Part shown: positions 1-10,788 of the stretch, piece after piece
Numbering within the stretch: the stretch's first letter is position 1
Layout of the letters: each line of letters begins with the position of its first letter
Source of the DNA: Euphorbia lathyris
Lineage: Eukaryota > Streptophyta > Magnoliopsida > Malpighiales > Euphorbiaceae
Assembly: GCF_963576675.1 (NCBI RefSeq)
Contig: NC_088918.1
Span: forward strand, 40,457,501-40,521,500
Length of the DNA stretch: 64,000 nt
Reading direction: 5' to 3'
Made by a program: the position numbers and the translations under genes
The notes under the pieces: model-generated
What the model was told of the DNA's origin: nothing
Databases searched by the model: none
Seen by the model: the letters and a program-made list of their open reading frames with translations, nothing else

Positions 1-198
1 CTGGCGCCACTGTTCTGTAAAATTTTGGCTGTAGTCTGGAGTCATATCCTTAGGGTATGGGTCACTGCCTGGCAGAAACGCAGGCTGAAACGGACTGCAA
101 ATCGGAGGTCTGTGCACCTGGTAATTAATTATTTACTTTTTACCTTTATGTCACGTCGTACCTCTTTTGCTATTTACGGGAATGTCATTCCCTTCTTC

Positions 199-262
199 TA
201 TATAAGGTGGTGGGGTTTCATTTCAACCCCACACATTCTCTCTCTTCTCTCTCTCTCTCTAG
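199..262 (+). promoter_or_regulatory. TATA box and CT-rich leader of the antisense plant-mobile-domain gene
   Basis: A TATATAAGG box (199-207) lies about 80 bp before the ATG at 287. It is followed by a pyrimidine tract rich in CT repeats (about 236-261), like the Y-patch and CT-rich 5' leaders of plant promoters. Transcription would start near 230. This is a plus-strand promoter lying inside a minus-strand retrotransposon. Confidence 0.6.
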
Positions 263-586
263 CACTAAACTTAGAGCATTCTCGTGATGGGTTCAGATAG
301 ATACGATGGCACGAAGGGTATGGAGGCGGGTTTTGAGGACTTGACTAGAGTGGCTCCTTTTCAGAATCCTGCTTCTCATCTGAGCCGGACCAACATCAAT
401 CCGGTAAGTACCCCCTTATTCTTTATCCTTTGACAAGATTTCTAGGCTTTAGCAGCCCCATTTCGAACGTCATTTGCATGCTGACCTTTAAGCTGCTTAG
501 AAGACTTTTAGTTAGAAAACGGGAATTTTTATGCACGTGAGCAATGCTTTATGCTTTTTGTTTGTTGAAAGAATATAAACTATATA

Positions 587-783
587 CATGTGAATAGTAA
601 AAATATGAACAATGCATGCCCACAGTAAAAACGTGAATAGTAAGCACGTGAATAGTAAAAACGTGAATAGTGCACGTGAATAGTAAAAACGTGAATAGTA
701 AAAACATGAATAATGCACGTCAATAGTAAAAACGTGAATAGTGTACGTGAATAGTGCACATGAATAGTAAAAAACGTAAATAA
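587..783. repeat. Minisatellite of ACGTGAATAGTAAAA-type units
   Basis: About a dozen imperfect copies of a unit built from (A)CGTGAATAGT followed by AAAA or GC. It lies in intron 1 of the antisense PMD gene, directly beside the insertion point of element 1. The ORF that covers it on the minus strand is an artefact of the repeat. Confidence 0.8.
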
Positions 784-797
784 TTAAATTAAACGCT

Positions 798-1278
798 TGA
801 TGACAAGTAGAGAAATTCTGATCAACTTCTGTCCCTGTGGGGGCGTCGTTGGGTTCGACGAGGGGAAGCTCAGATGCCAAAGTCAGTAAGGAATATCAAG
901 AAAGCAAACTGAATCGACAGGAGGTAGGGGAATGTGTACCTGAATAGCCTGAGACGTAGGCTATATATAGCTAGAAAGTTGTAACCTTCGGTAACTAGAA
1001 AGTCTCCATTAATGTTCCATTAATTGGGGTTACAAGTTATCCTTAAGCTAACGGTTAGCTAATTGATAGCTCATTAATGGTCTTTATGGCCAGGTCGGCC
1101 CAGCCGTTATAATGGCGAATGAGTTGTTCAAGGAGATTCGCCTCATGGGTTCGCCGACGGGTCTCCTTTGATGGATCTTTGGAGATCCGGTGATCCGCCA
1201 GGCGGATCTTGTCAATACGCGGCGCTTCCTTAGGTGAATATCCTCCTTAGTCCTCAGGATAATATCTCAATGTTATCA
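798..1278 (-). repeat. 3' LTR of element 1
   Basis: 481 bp, TG...CA ends. It matches 10308-10788 along its whole length without gaps. The left flank ACGCT (793-797) is half of the target duplication. Confidence 0.95.
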
Positions 1279-1293
1279 GAAGCCCCCCTAAGT
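1279..1293 (-). promoter_or_regulatory. Polypurine tract of element 1
   Basis: The minus strand reads TTAGGGGGGCTTC directly before the 3' LTR, the expected place and composition of the plus-strand primer for reverse transcription. Confidence 0.75.
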
Positions 1294-1578
1294 TCCCTTA
1301 AAGTCCTTTAGGGCTTTTGAGCTTCTGCGCGCCGTCATCACTACCCATATTAATGAGCACTATGTTCGATGCCAATCGCAGAGTGACACGTGTAATAGGT
1401 GCACTGTCCAAGGTAAGAGAAGACATCTTCTTCTCCCTCCTCTTTCTTTTCCTTTTACTTTTTCATTTCGTATTCGTTTTCTTTCTCGCTGCTCGAAGCT
1501 TTTTACTGGGTATTTTCAGAGTTCCATTGAAGCTTTTCGCTTACATGTAAGTCCATCTTCCTCATTCTACTTTTCTGA

Positions 1579-3821
1579 ATGTTTAGAAGTTCTTCATCAT
1601 CCTCTAGATCATCCTCTGAGCGTTTTAATTTAACCTCTTCTCCTGAAATTGAAGTTAGTTTTAGTTGGACTACGTCATCATCGGAAAACTCCTCTTCCCC
1701 GGAAGATACAGCTTGTTCCGATTTAGCCGAGTTGCGTAACTCGGCATGTAATCGCTATCAAACTCGTTCCACTAGAAGTCACATTCTCTCGGCCACTGGT
1801 GCCACACCGGCCGTAGATTCTAGGCATTTCTGGGGAACAATGGCCTCTTCCTCTTCCCGACCTAGGAAAAAGAATCCTCGAGCGGAATCCGTTTCGTCTC
1901 GCATGAGTGCCGCGGATCTGGCGGATCTAGCGATTCGCTTCCCCTGGATCAATAATTATGAGACTCAATTAGCGGCGGCTCATCAACGTCCCTCCTGTCC
2001 GCCAAGTGGCTTTTTAACCGTGTATTGTAGTCACATGGAGAGAGGGTTCCGCCTTCCTCTTCCCAAGATGATGGTGGACATCCTTTCCTATTTTGATATC
2101 ACCGCTTGCCAACTACACCCCAATGGCTGGTTGGATATTGCTTTAGATTGTTATCTAGCTTCGAACTTAGGGGTGGTATACACTGGGCGGATCTTTAGAG
2201 ATTTTCATAAACCGTCAAAGCGAAAGTCAGAGTCGTTCCTTACTTTTGCAAAATTTGGAATGTATTCGCCATTCAGTGGCAAAATGTCCAACGTCCACAG
2301 TTGGGATGAGAAATTCTTCTATGTGAAGATAAACGAGGGTGAATCCCTGGGTTTCCCAACATTCTGGAATCCCAAACCTCTGCATATGGCGGGTGATATG
2401 CGAATATTGACGGCGAGTGATGAGGTAGTGGCGGACCTCATGAAGAGTGTCAAGGCGGATGCCTGGACATACGCGGATGCTTTAGCCTTCATGATGAGCG
2501 ATATTCCTCTAATTCACAAAGAGGGGGACAAGTTCATTTACTCGAAGATTACACAGTTTGATCAAGGTAACTTTGTTTCCTTCTTGAACCTTGATTACTT
2601 TATTGTTTTCTTTGGCAGGGGTTTATCTAAGGCCAATCACGCTCTTGCAGAGAAGCATAGGAAGTTTTTGGAGGATGAGGCCCGCAAGAAAGCTCAAGTG
2701 GCGAATCCTCAAAAGGATACATGGAAACATCTGGCGGATGCAATGGTCGATCCGCCTCTGAAAAGGAGGAAGCCTGCAGCTTCTGGTGGTTCCAAGTTTA
2801 TGGCGGATGCCATGAGATCCGCCATGCCTGTGGGGGAGATGGAACAAGTAGATCCCTTTTTTGTCCGTTCGTTATGTTAGGAATTTAAGTTTTGATCCTT
2901 ACTTCCCTGTGCAGACGGCGAAGCCTGACCTATGCAAATACTGGTCCGCTAAGTATGGAGCTGAGGGATCCCTGGAGAATGAGTCGGTTATCAATGACTT
3001 GGATGAGGCTCTGGGCCAATTGGGCGAAGTGCAGAGAAATCAGAATTAGATTCCCGGATCAATTCATGCGCAAAGGGGAAAGATGGAGCTTCTTACGGTA
3101 GGTCCCCTTGTTAAAAGAACTGTTTCAGAAAAAGCTATACTCGTGTTTTTCATTCTTGACGAAAGGGTTTGCCCTTTGATAGATGTATACTCGCATACGT
3201 GCTATGGAGGCGGAGCTCCTTCAAGGTGTGGCGGATAAGGCTACCATAGATAGGCTGGAGAAGGAAATAGCCGATGCTAGGGCGAATATAGCATCCGCCA
3301 CAACTGCCTTGGCCTTTAAGGATGCTGAGATAAAGAAGCTGAAGGAGAAAGTCGAAGCTGACGCCAAGGAGCTCGAGAACGATGTAGGGGAAGCTGGGTA
3401 CATGGCTGGCGAGCAGGCTTTCTTTTACGGCGAACTGATCATGGCGTATGTCTCGCTGGCGCATCCCGAGATCGATTTCACAGATCCGCAGTTCGCCGTT
3501 CCAGAGCCAGAAGATGTTCTTAAATTTAACAAAATACCTGACGCCAAGGAATACCTCCGAGACTATGTTCGGAAATGGATGAAGGGGCCCATTGAAGAAA
3601 GCAAATCTGCCACCACCGTCCAAATAGTGGAGCATGAAGAGGTGCCCCCGAAGTCTGGCGAGGAGCCGATAACCGATGGCACCGTTCTCCCTGGGGAAAT
3701 ACTTTCGGGGGAAAAGGAAGTCCCCTTGGCGAGCGTATCTGAGGCTGTGGAGAAGGAGGCTTCTCAAGCAAGCGTCGCAGGCGAGAAGAGTGCAAAGGAG
3801 GATGCTCCTATTATTACATAG
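1579..3821 (+). CDS. Antisense passenger gene of element 1, Transposase_28-like ('putative gypsy type transposon') protein with C-terminal coiled coil
   Basis: The main open frame is 1579-2880 (433 codons), opposite to the retrotransposon. After a Ser-rich N-terminus it carries a block with CSHMERGFRLPLPKMM, ILSYFDITACQLHPNGW and a FHKPSKRKSESFLTF segment, which resembles the plant family called 'putative gypsy type transposon' (Pfam Transposase_28). A further open frame, 3183-3821 (212 codons), is an Ala/Lys/Glu-rich coiled coil and is probably the last exon. Likely introns are 2567-2618 (GTAACT...GGCAG), one ending at 2914, and one about 3096-3182 (GTAGGT...GATAG). The 2567-2618 intron would shift the frame, and exon 2915-3095 meets a stop, so the copy may be damaged. 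The function is unknown. The family assignment is from memory of the motif pattern. Confidence 0.62.
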
Positions 3822-4483
3822 TCGTTTACTTTTGATTTGTAAAAAATCTTTAAGTACAATTTGTTTAATCCTTTATGGCAGCTATTTATTTTACTGTTAC
3901 GTTTGCGTAAGTAAATATATAGGCATCTAGGATTTATTTTGGAGTAGGTGGCCAGCCACACTCCATTGCAGGAACCTTTATGAAGGTTAAAAGCTGTTCT
4001 ATTCCATTGAAGGAAGTAAAGCTGCCTATGGGATCAATTTGCTACCTGTCTTTGAGGTGAAGCGATCCGCCAGTAGGACTTGTGAATCCTTTTTTGGGAA
4101 GGATGTAAGAGAGTGTAAAGACCTTGCGTCCAAGGATCGTTTTAACTCTATCTAAAATGGGGATCCTCTCAGAGATGGATCCGCCCATGAGATCGATTTT
4201 CCTATGTTTGAGGAGAAAAAGCAGCTATGAGGTAGCAATACTTGTTTAATGCGGAGAGCGTTGGATGCCCCCTTCTTTTTAAGACTGAAATATTAATATT
4301 GCTGCAAGAAAAACTTTAAAAAGAACCTAGAGAATGGAACAATTTCTGTTTATTGATAGGAGAAATGCTTTATTACAGCAAGCAGGTCTTACATGTGAGC
4401 CTCGTTAAAACCTTTAATAAGAAAAATCACATGGGAAAAAAGCTTACTAAAGGAAAAAGAGTACTCAAGACCGTATGTACATC
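3822..4483. other. Spacer between the antisense gene and integrase of element 1
   Basis: No convincing open frame. It would hold the 3' ends of both converging transcripts: the plus-strand antisense gene and the minus-strand pol. AT-rich runs after 3822 could serve as a polyadenylation region. Confidence 0.4.
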
Positions 4484-5836
4484 CTATTTTCTGATAAAGT
4501 ATTTGCGGAGATTTTGGAGGTTCCACGTGCGTGGTAATGTGTTCCCCTCCATGTCTTGAATCTTAAATGTGGCGAACCCAATTTTGCCCACTATTTGATA
4601 TGGTCCCATCCAGGTGAGCCCTAGCTTGCCCTTCCCTTCTCGAGACTGGATCTTGTCCGCCTTGCGGAGCACGAGGTCTCCCACATTCAGGTCCACAGGT
4701 TTGGCATTTTTGTCATGGTAAGCGGCGATCCGCTGCTTGTATGCCGCCATACGTACATAAGCCTTGTCTCTTCGCTCCTCCACTTGATCAAGACTCTCTG
4801 TTAATCTGTGGTTGTTGTCTTCCTCGCAATAGAATGCAACTCTATCACTTGGGACCAGTATTTCAACTGGGATTACAGCTTCTACACCATGAGAGAGGGT
4901 GAATGGTGTTTCTCCTATGGTCGTTCTAGGAGTGGTGTGATACGCCCATAAGACGCTTGTCAACTGATCCGCCCACTTCTTATCATGTTCCCCCAGTCTT
5001 TTCTTTATTCCTTTTACGATCGTTCGATTCGTAACTTCAGTCATACCGTTGGATTGAGGATAATAAACGGAGGCGAATCTGTTCAAAATGCCTAATTTCT
5101 CACAGAAAGTTTTGAACTCATCACAGTTGAACTGTGTTCCGTTATCAGTGATGATGGTGTGAGGTACGCCATATCTTCCCACGATATTGTCCTTAACAAA
5201 TTCCACCATTCGTTCGGCCGTGATGGAGGAGACAGCTTCGGGTTCTACCCACTTGGTGAAGTGATCTACTGCCACTACCACATACTTCCTCTGTCTACGA
5301 GTAAGAGGAAACGGTCCAATGATGTCAATTCCCCAGATGGCAAAGGGTCGCCCTTCAATGATAGGCCTCTGGAGATGTTTGGCTGTGTGTGATTCATTTG
5401 CATGAATCTGACAATTATGGCATGATTCCACCAATTTTTGTGCATCAAGCTCGGCAGTAGGCCAATAAAATCCTGCTAACCTGGATTTCTTTAAGATAGT
5501 GGCGGATGCCTGATGGGTCCCACATGATCCCTCGTGCAGCTCCTTAAGGACTTGTTGTCCTTCTTCTGACAGAATACATTTTAACCAAGGATGGCTAAAT
5601 GACTTTCTATAGAGGCAATCATTGATCATGGAGAAATAGGCCGCTTTCCTGACGATCCGTCGAGCCTCCTCCTTATCGATGGGTAGAGCTCCATCTGACA
5701 AATACTGGCGAAGGTCTGTCCGCCAATCATCCTCTACCGTGGTGAGTATGGATACTTCTTCAGAGGTGAATGCCGGAGCCGCTTTAACCTCGAAGGGGCA
5801 TTGTGGATCTGTCCAGCTCTCTTCACTGGAAGCCAT
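4484..5836 (-). pseudogene. Integrase of element 1 (pol C-terminal part)
   Basis: 450 codons. The zinc-binding HHCC region is visible (HEGSCGTH ... CHNCQIH). The catalytic core shows D in WGIDIIGPFP, D in IITDNGTQF and E in NGMTEVTNR, the D,D-35-E triad of Ty3/gypsy integrases, which join the cDNA ends to chromosomal DNA. The C-terminal part (LNVGDLVLRKA, GKLGLTWMGPYQIVGKI) is the usual GPY/F module. It is separated from the upstream RNase H by a TGA near 5866, inside an otherwise well-preserved frame (VPRE-stop-NTEADHLAKM). The domain itself looks intact, but the polyprotein cannot be made. Confidence 0.9.
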
Positions 5837-6142
5837 TTTTGCTAGGTGATCGGCTTCAGTGTTTCATTCTCGGGGCACATGGACCAATTCCCATTTGGTT
5901 TCTTTAGCTTCGAGGTGATCCAACAACTTTTTGACCTCGACAACGTATTTGGCCAGAACGTCATCCTTCACCTCGTAATTTTTGATCACTTGATTGACCA
6001 TCAACTTGGAGTCACTATAGATCACGATCCGCTCGGGAGTGATTTCTTTAAGCATGCGTAACCCTAATATTAGAGCCTCATATTCGGCGGCATTGTTGGT
6101 GGCATGGAAATCCAACTTTGCTGCGTACCGTAATCTTATGTA
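5837..6142 (-). pseudogene. Archaeal-type RNase H of element 1, interrupted
   Basis: The frame 5864-6115 reads LDFHATNNAAEYEALILGL and IYSDSKLMVNQV. These are the E and D catalytic motifs of the extra archaeal-type RNase H carried by Tat elements. Its beginning (TMFTDGASSAEGAGIG) lies at the end of the RT frame, across a TAG near 6144. It would help remove RNA from the RNA/DNA hybrid. It is broken by one stop on each side. Confidence 0.8.
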
Positions 6143-7759
6143 CTAGGGGCCCTTGATCACGATACCTATGCCAGCTCCCTCTGCAGAGGAAGCCCCATCC
6201 GTGAACATTGTCCACTCCTCTACTTGAGATTTAGGGAGATTGACCCCTTCTTCCGTGAATTCATTCACAAAGTCTGCCAAGACTTGACTCTTCAAGGCGG
6301 TCCGACTCTCATATCGCACATCAAACTCTCCGAGGCGAATTGCCCATTCCATCAACCTCCCTGAAGTGTCTGGCTTTTGCAATACTTTTCTCATGGGTAT
6401 ATTCGTGCGAACTATGACAGTGTGAGCCTGGAAGTATGGTCTAAGGCGGATTGCCGTGGTGACAACGGCCAGAGCCATTTTATCAAGCTTAGAATACCTG
6501 GTTTCAGCATCCTTCAATACTTTGCTCACGTAATAGATAGGATACTGTTGGCCATCCTCTTCTCTTATCATGACGGTGCACACAGCTTTCTCCGTAACCG
6601 AGACATACATGTAGAGATTCTCACCTTTTAGGGGTCGGCTCATCATGGGCGGTTCTGTGAGAAACCGTTTGATCCCCTCGAAAGCCTTTTCACAATCCTC
6701 ATTCCACTCGAATGCCTTTTGCTTCTTGATGACCTCATAAAAGGGTTGACACCTACGAGCGGAACAGGAGATAAACCTGCCCAAGGCCACGATCCGCCCG
6801 TTGAGGCGTTGCACTTCTCTGATGTTCCGTGGTGCCTGCATTTCCAGAACAGCCTTAATCTTGTCAGGATTTGGGCTCACTCCTTTTTCACTAATCATGA
6901 ATCCCAGAAACTTTCCGTATGTCGCACCAAAAGTACATTTCTCTGGATTCAACTTAATATTGTGGCGTCGAAGTACGGCCAGTACCTCCCTTACATCTTC
7001 CGCATGCTTCTCCACGGTGGTGCTTTTGATGACCATGTCATCTACATAGACAGAGTAGTTATCACCTTTGCTTTCTGCGAATATCTTGTTCATCATCCGA
7101 TGATAGGTGGCTCCTGCGTTCTTTAGCCCAAAGGGCATGACTTTGAAGCAATAAGTGGCTTGATGAGTCACGAACGAGGTTTTGATTCTATCGGAAGGCT
7201 CCATGGGGATTTGATGATAACTCGACTTTACGTCTGTAAAGGAGTACATAGCATGTCCGGCGGTTCCATCTACGAGTATGTCAATACACGGCAAAGGATA
7301 GTTGTCTTTGGGACAAGCTTTATTGAGATCCGTAAAGTCAATACACATGCGGTAGGATCCGCCCGCCTTTTTCACCAGAACAACGTTCGCCAACCATTGC
7401 GTATAAAGGACCTCTTCAATGGCGTCCGCCCGTTGGAGCTTGGCGATCTCTTCCTCTATCACCTTCTGCCTTTCAAGCCCATGATTTCTCCGTTTCTGAG
7501 CCACGGGGACCGCATCCTTGTCAATGTTAAGTTTGTGAGTGATCACGTCTGGGCTGATCCCTGGGAGAATTTCATCTTTCCACACAAAGACGTCCTCCGC
7601 TTCATAGAGAACCTTGGTGATTGCTTCTTTGACTTCACCCTTGAGTCCTTTAGCCATTCGCACCTGCTTTTCATCCACCATAAGGTACATTTCTGTCTCG
7701 CCCAAAGCCATAGTGACGAGTTCCTCTTCATCTTCATCTTTAGATTGGGGGCGAATCAT
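6143..7759 (-). pseudogene. Reverse transcriptase and RNase H of element 1
   Basis: 538 codons. RT motifs in order: YRMCIDFTDLNKACPKDNYPLP, FKVMPFGLKNAGATYHRMM, and the catalytic YVDDMVIKS. A standard Ty3 RNase H follows (LYMYVSVTEKAVCTVMI ... YSKLDKMALAVV), its first catalytic D apparently replaced (YMYVS). The start of the second RNase H closes the frame. Copies the element RNA into cDNA. The open frame runs from after a stop near 7781 to the TAG near 6144. The missing D in the first RNase H fits the view that in Tat elements the archaeal-type copy does the work. Confidence 0.9.
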
Positions 7760-7951
7760 TAGCGATGCCGAATATGTCTCTTAGGCCACCTTTTGGCTCC
7801 CTCTGATCATTACACCTCCCTTGGCTGTGGGGATGTAAAGAGCTAAGTGGCGTATGGAGATAAGGGCAGCTGCTTCGGAGATAAAGGGCCATCCGAGGAT
7901 AATATCATAGGCTAACTGACCATCCAAGATAGAAAATTCTAGATCACCTCT

Positions 7952-10243
7952 CTAGACTTGATCTTCATCTGATAACTCACAATCCAACGTCACTTGGCCT
8001 TTTGTCTGAATGGTATGTCCTGTTACTCCCAGGATATCTACTACAGTTGGTTCTACCTGGACTGGATCGACCATGAGTTTGGCGAAAGCTCCTCTTGTGA
8101 TGACATTACACGAGCTCCCAGTATCGATCATCACCCTTTTCATCTCCCAGCCTTCCATCATCATAGTAATGACCAGGGCATCTACATGAGGAGAGATCTC
8201 TGGTCCTGCGTCTGCAAATGGGCGATTCAGCGATGTCCTGTCAAGAGCAGTGGTTTTTGCCTTTTCCAGTACTGGTTGGTATCCAGGTCCTCCTGCTATG
8301 ACATTGATGGTTCCTTTTCCTTTCTTTTTTGGGTCCTCCTTGGATCTATCACCATCGCCTTTTTTGCCATCATTTTGGATGAACCGATCCAACTTGCCCC
8401 TCTCAATGAGACGCTCAATTTCTCGAGCTAACTCCCAGCATGCATCGGTGTCATGGCCATTTTTCCTGTGATATTTACAATAATTTTTAGGATTTTTACC
8501 AGTATTGGTGTACTCCCCCCCTTTTGGTTCGGGGTATGAAATGCTCCGCTTGTGTTGACTGTTCTCAATCCACATAAGCACTTCACTTTTGGAAGCATTG
8601 AGAGGTGTGAAGGAGGTGACAAATGTTGATTTGTTTTTAGAACCTCGTCGCCTACCTCGAGAGGAGGAATCCTGATGTTTGTCCTTTTCCCTATCTCGAT
8701 GACGAGATTCGCTTTTGTCCCTCTTAGGCGTAGATGCTGATTCCCGGCGAATGTCATCTACCTCCATAAAGTCCTTGCAGCGCTCTATTAGTTCTGCCAT
8801 GCTGGTAGGCTTCTTGCGAATTAGATCCTCCTGTAAACTCTTACAAGTGGTATTTTTTACCAGAGATTCCACTGCCATGGAGATATCTACATCCACAATT
8901 TGTATACACAATTTGTTGAAGGAGTTTATATAATCTCGAAGGGATTCATTCGCCTTCTGCTTTAATTCGAAGAGCTTCCTGGATTTAACCACTGGAGGGA
9001 TACAGCTAGCGAATTTAGCACAAAACTCCCTGCTTAGTTGGTCCCAACTATCTATCGATCCAGGTGGTAGTGATTGGAACCAGCCATAAGCGGGACCTCC
9101 TAACGTGATGACAAACATTTTGCATAGCACTGGCTCGGTTGCACGATTGAGGCGAAGCAATATTCGGTATTTTCTAACATGGGCCTCCGGGTTGTCAACA
9201 CCCATATATATGGCGAGATTTGGTATTTTAAAATGCCTATCCGTTTCCTCTGCCTCAATCCAAGCCATGAAGGGCGAATCTCGATTGGCGAACGGATTAT
9301 GCCTGGCATTCTCCTCATTCATGCGAAGCACTGCAGCTCGAACTCTGTCATCAAAATTCTCCGGATCCGCCCTTGGGCGACCCCTCCGTGGAGATCTGCT
9401 TGGAGAAGATGATGAACTAGATCCCGAAGATAGATCTGAGGGTGATTGTCCACCATGTCCGCCTCTGTTTCCATGTCCGCCACCTCCTCCATCTCCACCT
9501 CCTCCGCCCGGGGGAGGCTGACCGTTACCCCTTTCAGAGCCTCCTGAAGGAATATGCACCTCATCCCTGTGGTGTGGTGGTGGTGGTAGTGGCCCGCTTG
9601 GATGCGGCGTATCTTCTGGCCTCTTGCTCCGTCTACATCCAGTAGGTGGGGGTGATCGGCCCTTACGGGAGGATCTCGGTCTTCGGGGCGAGGGCGATTC
9701 GGACCGCCTACTTTTCTCTTTTCTACGCTTTTTGTGTTTTCGCCCCTCCGATCCACCCAAGGAGAGATTTGACCGTGGTCGCCTTGGGATACCTGATCCG
9801 CCCAGATTGATCCCATGGCTAGTAGATCCGCCCGCTAGAGTTTGATTGTTCCTTCGACTTCCTCCTGCGCCAGCAGGGAATAACTCTCGATTGATCGGTC
9901 GTTCTCCCCACGCCGCCGTGGTAGTTACTATAGATTCTGTATTGTGGGCTTGGAGAAACGAAGAATTGTGGGCGTTTGGTCCCAGATTCATCTGGGGCCA
10001 AGAAGATATCGTAGATGAAGGCGCTAGGCTCCAAACCGGAGGAATGATCATGAACGACTGTAAGCGATCGCCTGTTTCAGAGCCAAATCTTTCCCTTATA
10101 GCCTCCGCACACATGTTGATGAATGCGTCCGGGGGCATGCTACTTTCAGCTTGTGTTGTGGGAACATTTGAATCAGCGCGGCCAACACTCGTTATTGGCA
10201 GTGTTTCAACCCCTGAGGAGGGGTTATGATCTCCATTTGTCAT
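7952..10243 (-). pseudogene. Gag-protease polyprotein of element 1
   Basis: 763 codons starting about 65 bp inside the 5' LTR. The first 300 residues are disordered: Arg/Ser/Pro-rich, then runs of Gly (GGGGGDGGGGGHG). The capsid domain follows (PNLAIYMGVDNPEAHVRKY ... GPAYGWFQSLPPGSIDSWDQL ... ANESLRDYINSFNKL). A zinc-knuckle-like CKYHRKNGHDTDAC lies near residue 600. The retropepsin-like protease has its active site at MIDTGSSCNVI. The frame ends at a TAG (7952-7954) where the related sequence would have Trp before RGDLEFSILD, so the stop looks like a TGG-to-TAG change and gag-pol was probably once one frame. Confidence 0.9.
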
Positions 10244-10283
10244 ATTTCTTATAACCGTGAATGAAAACCCTTTATTTGTTTAA

Positions 10284-10307
10284 GGTTTCCACGCTCACCA
10301 CACCAAT
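10284..10307 (-). promoter_or_regulatory. Candidate primer-binding site of element 1
   Basis: Directly inside the 5' LTR the minus strand reads ATTGGTGTGGTGAGCGTGG. A tRNA primer site is expected here and should begin TGG. I cannot match it to a particular tRNA; it is neither the initiator-Met nor the tRNA-Arg site used by element 2. Confidence 0.45.
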
Positions 10308-10788
10308 TGATGACAAGTAGAGAAATTCTGATCAACTTCTGTCCCTGTGGGGGCGTTGTTGGGTTCGACGAGGGGAAGCTCCGATGCCAAAGTCAGTAAG
10401 GAATATCAAGAAAGCAAACTGAATCGACAGGAGGTAGGGGAATGTGTACCTGAATAGCCTGAGACGTAGGCTATATATAGCTAGAAAGTTGTAACCTTCG
10501 ATAACTAGAAAGTCTCCATTAATGTTCCATTAATGGCGGTTACAAGTTATCCTTAAGCTGACGGATAGCTAATTGATAGCTCATTAATGGTCTTTATGGC
10601 TAGGTCGGCCCAACCGTTATAATGGCGAATGAGTTGTTCAAGGAGATTCGCCTCATGGGTTCGCTGGCGGGTCTCCTTTGATGGATCTTTGGAGATCCGG
10701 TGATCCGCCAGGCGGATCTTGTCAATACACGGCGCTTCCTTAGGTGAATATCCTCCTTAGTCCTCGGGATAATATCTCAATGTTATCA
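10308..10788 (-). repeat. 5' LTR of element 1
   Basis: 481 bp, equal in length to 798-1278 and about 97% identical by hand count. It ends ...ATGTTATCA and is followed by the target duplication ACGCT (10789-10793). A TATATATAG motif lies near 10471 (also near 961 in the other copy). Confidence 0.95.

Larger units (their letters stand above)
798..10788 (-). mobile_element. Element 1: complete Tat-lineage Ty3/gypsy LTR retrotransposon, nested in element 2
   Basis: Two 481-bp LTRs with TGATGACA...GTTATCA ends are flanked by a perfect 5-bp target duplication ACGCT (793-797 and 10789-10793). On the minus strand the order is gag-protease (7952-10243), RT/RNase H (6143-7759), archaeal-type RNase H and integrase (4484-5836). 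A plus-strand antisense gene lies between integrase and the 3' LTR (1579-3821). I count about 13 differences between the LTRs by eye, roughly 2.7%, so it is a fairly young insertion. At least four stop codons interrupt pol (7952-7954, near 7781, near 6144, near 5866), so it can no longer make its own enzymes. Confidence 0.95.

Noticed and set aside
587..783. CRISPR-like look of the repeat array
   Set aside because: No constant repeats with unique spacers, and this is plant nuclear DNA; it is a minisatellite.
1..797. 3' LTR of element 2 at the left edge
   Set aside because: Nothing matching TGTAGGTGCC or the 24747-27419 LTR is present; the sequence is promoter, exon 1 and intron of the antisense gene.
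512..880. 122-codon minus-strand frame rich in Phe, Tyr and Ser
   Set aside because: It is a translation of the GTGAATAGTAAAA minisatellite and the LTR edge.
7160..7762. 200-codon plus-strand frame
   Set aside because: Lies opposite the conserved RT of element 1; a shadow of that gene with no recognisable motif.
9105..9845. Plus-strand and second minus-strand frames over the Gag N-terminus of element 1
   Set aside because: Shadows of the Pro/Gly/Arg-rich coding repeat in the gag frame.
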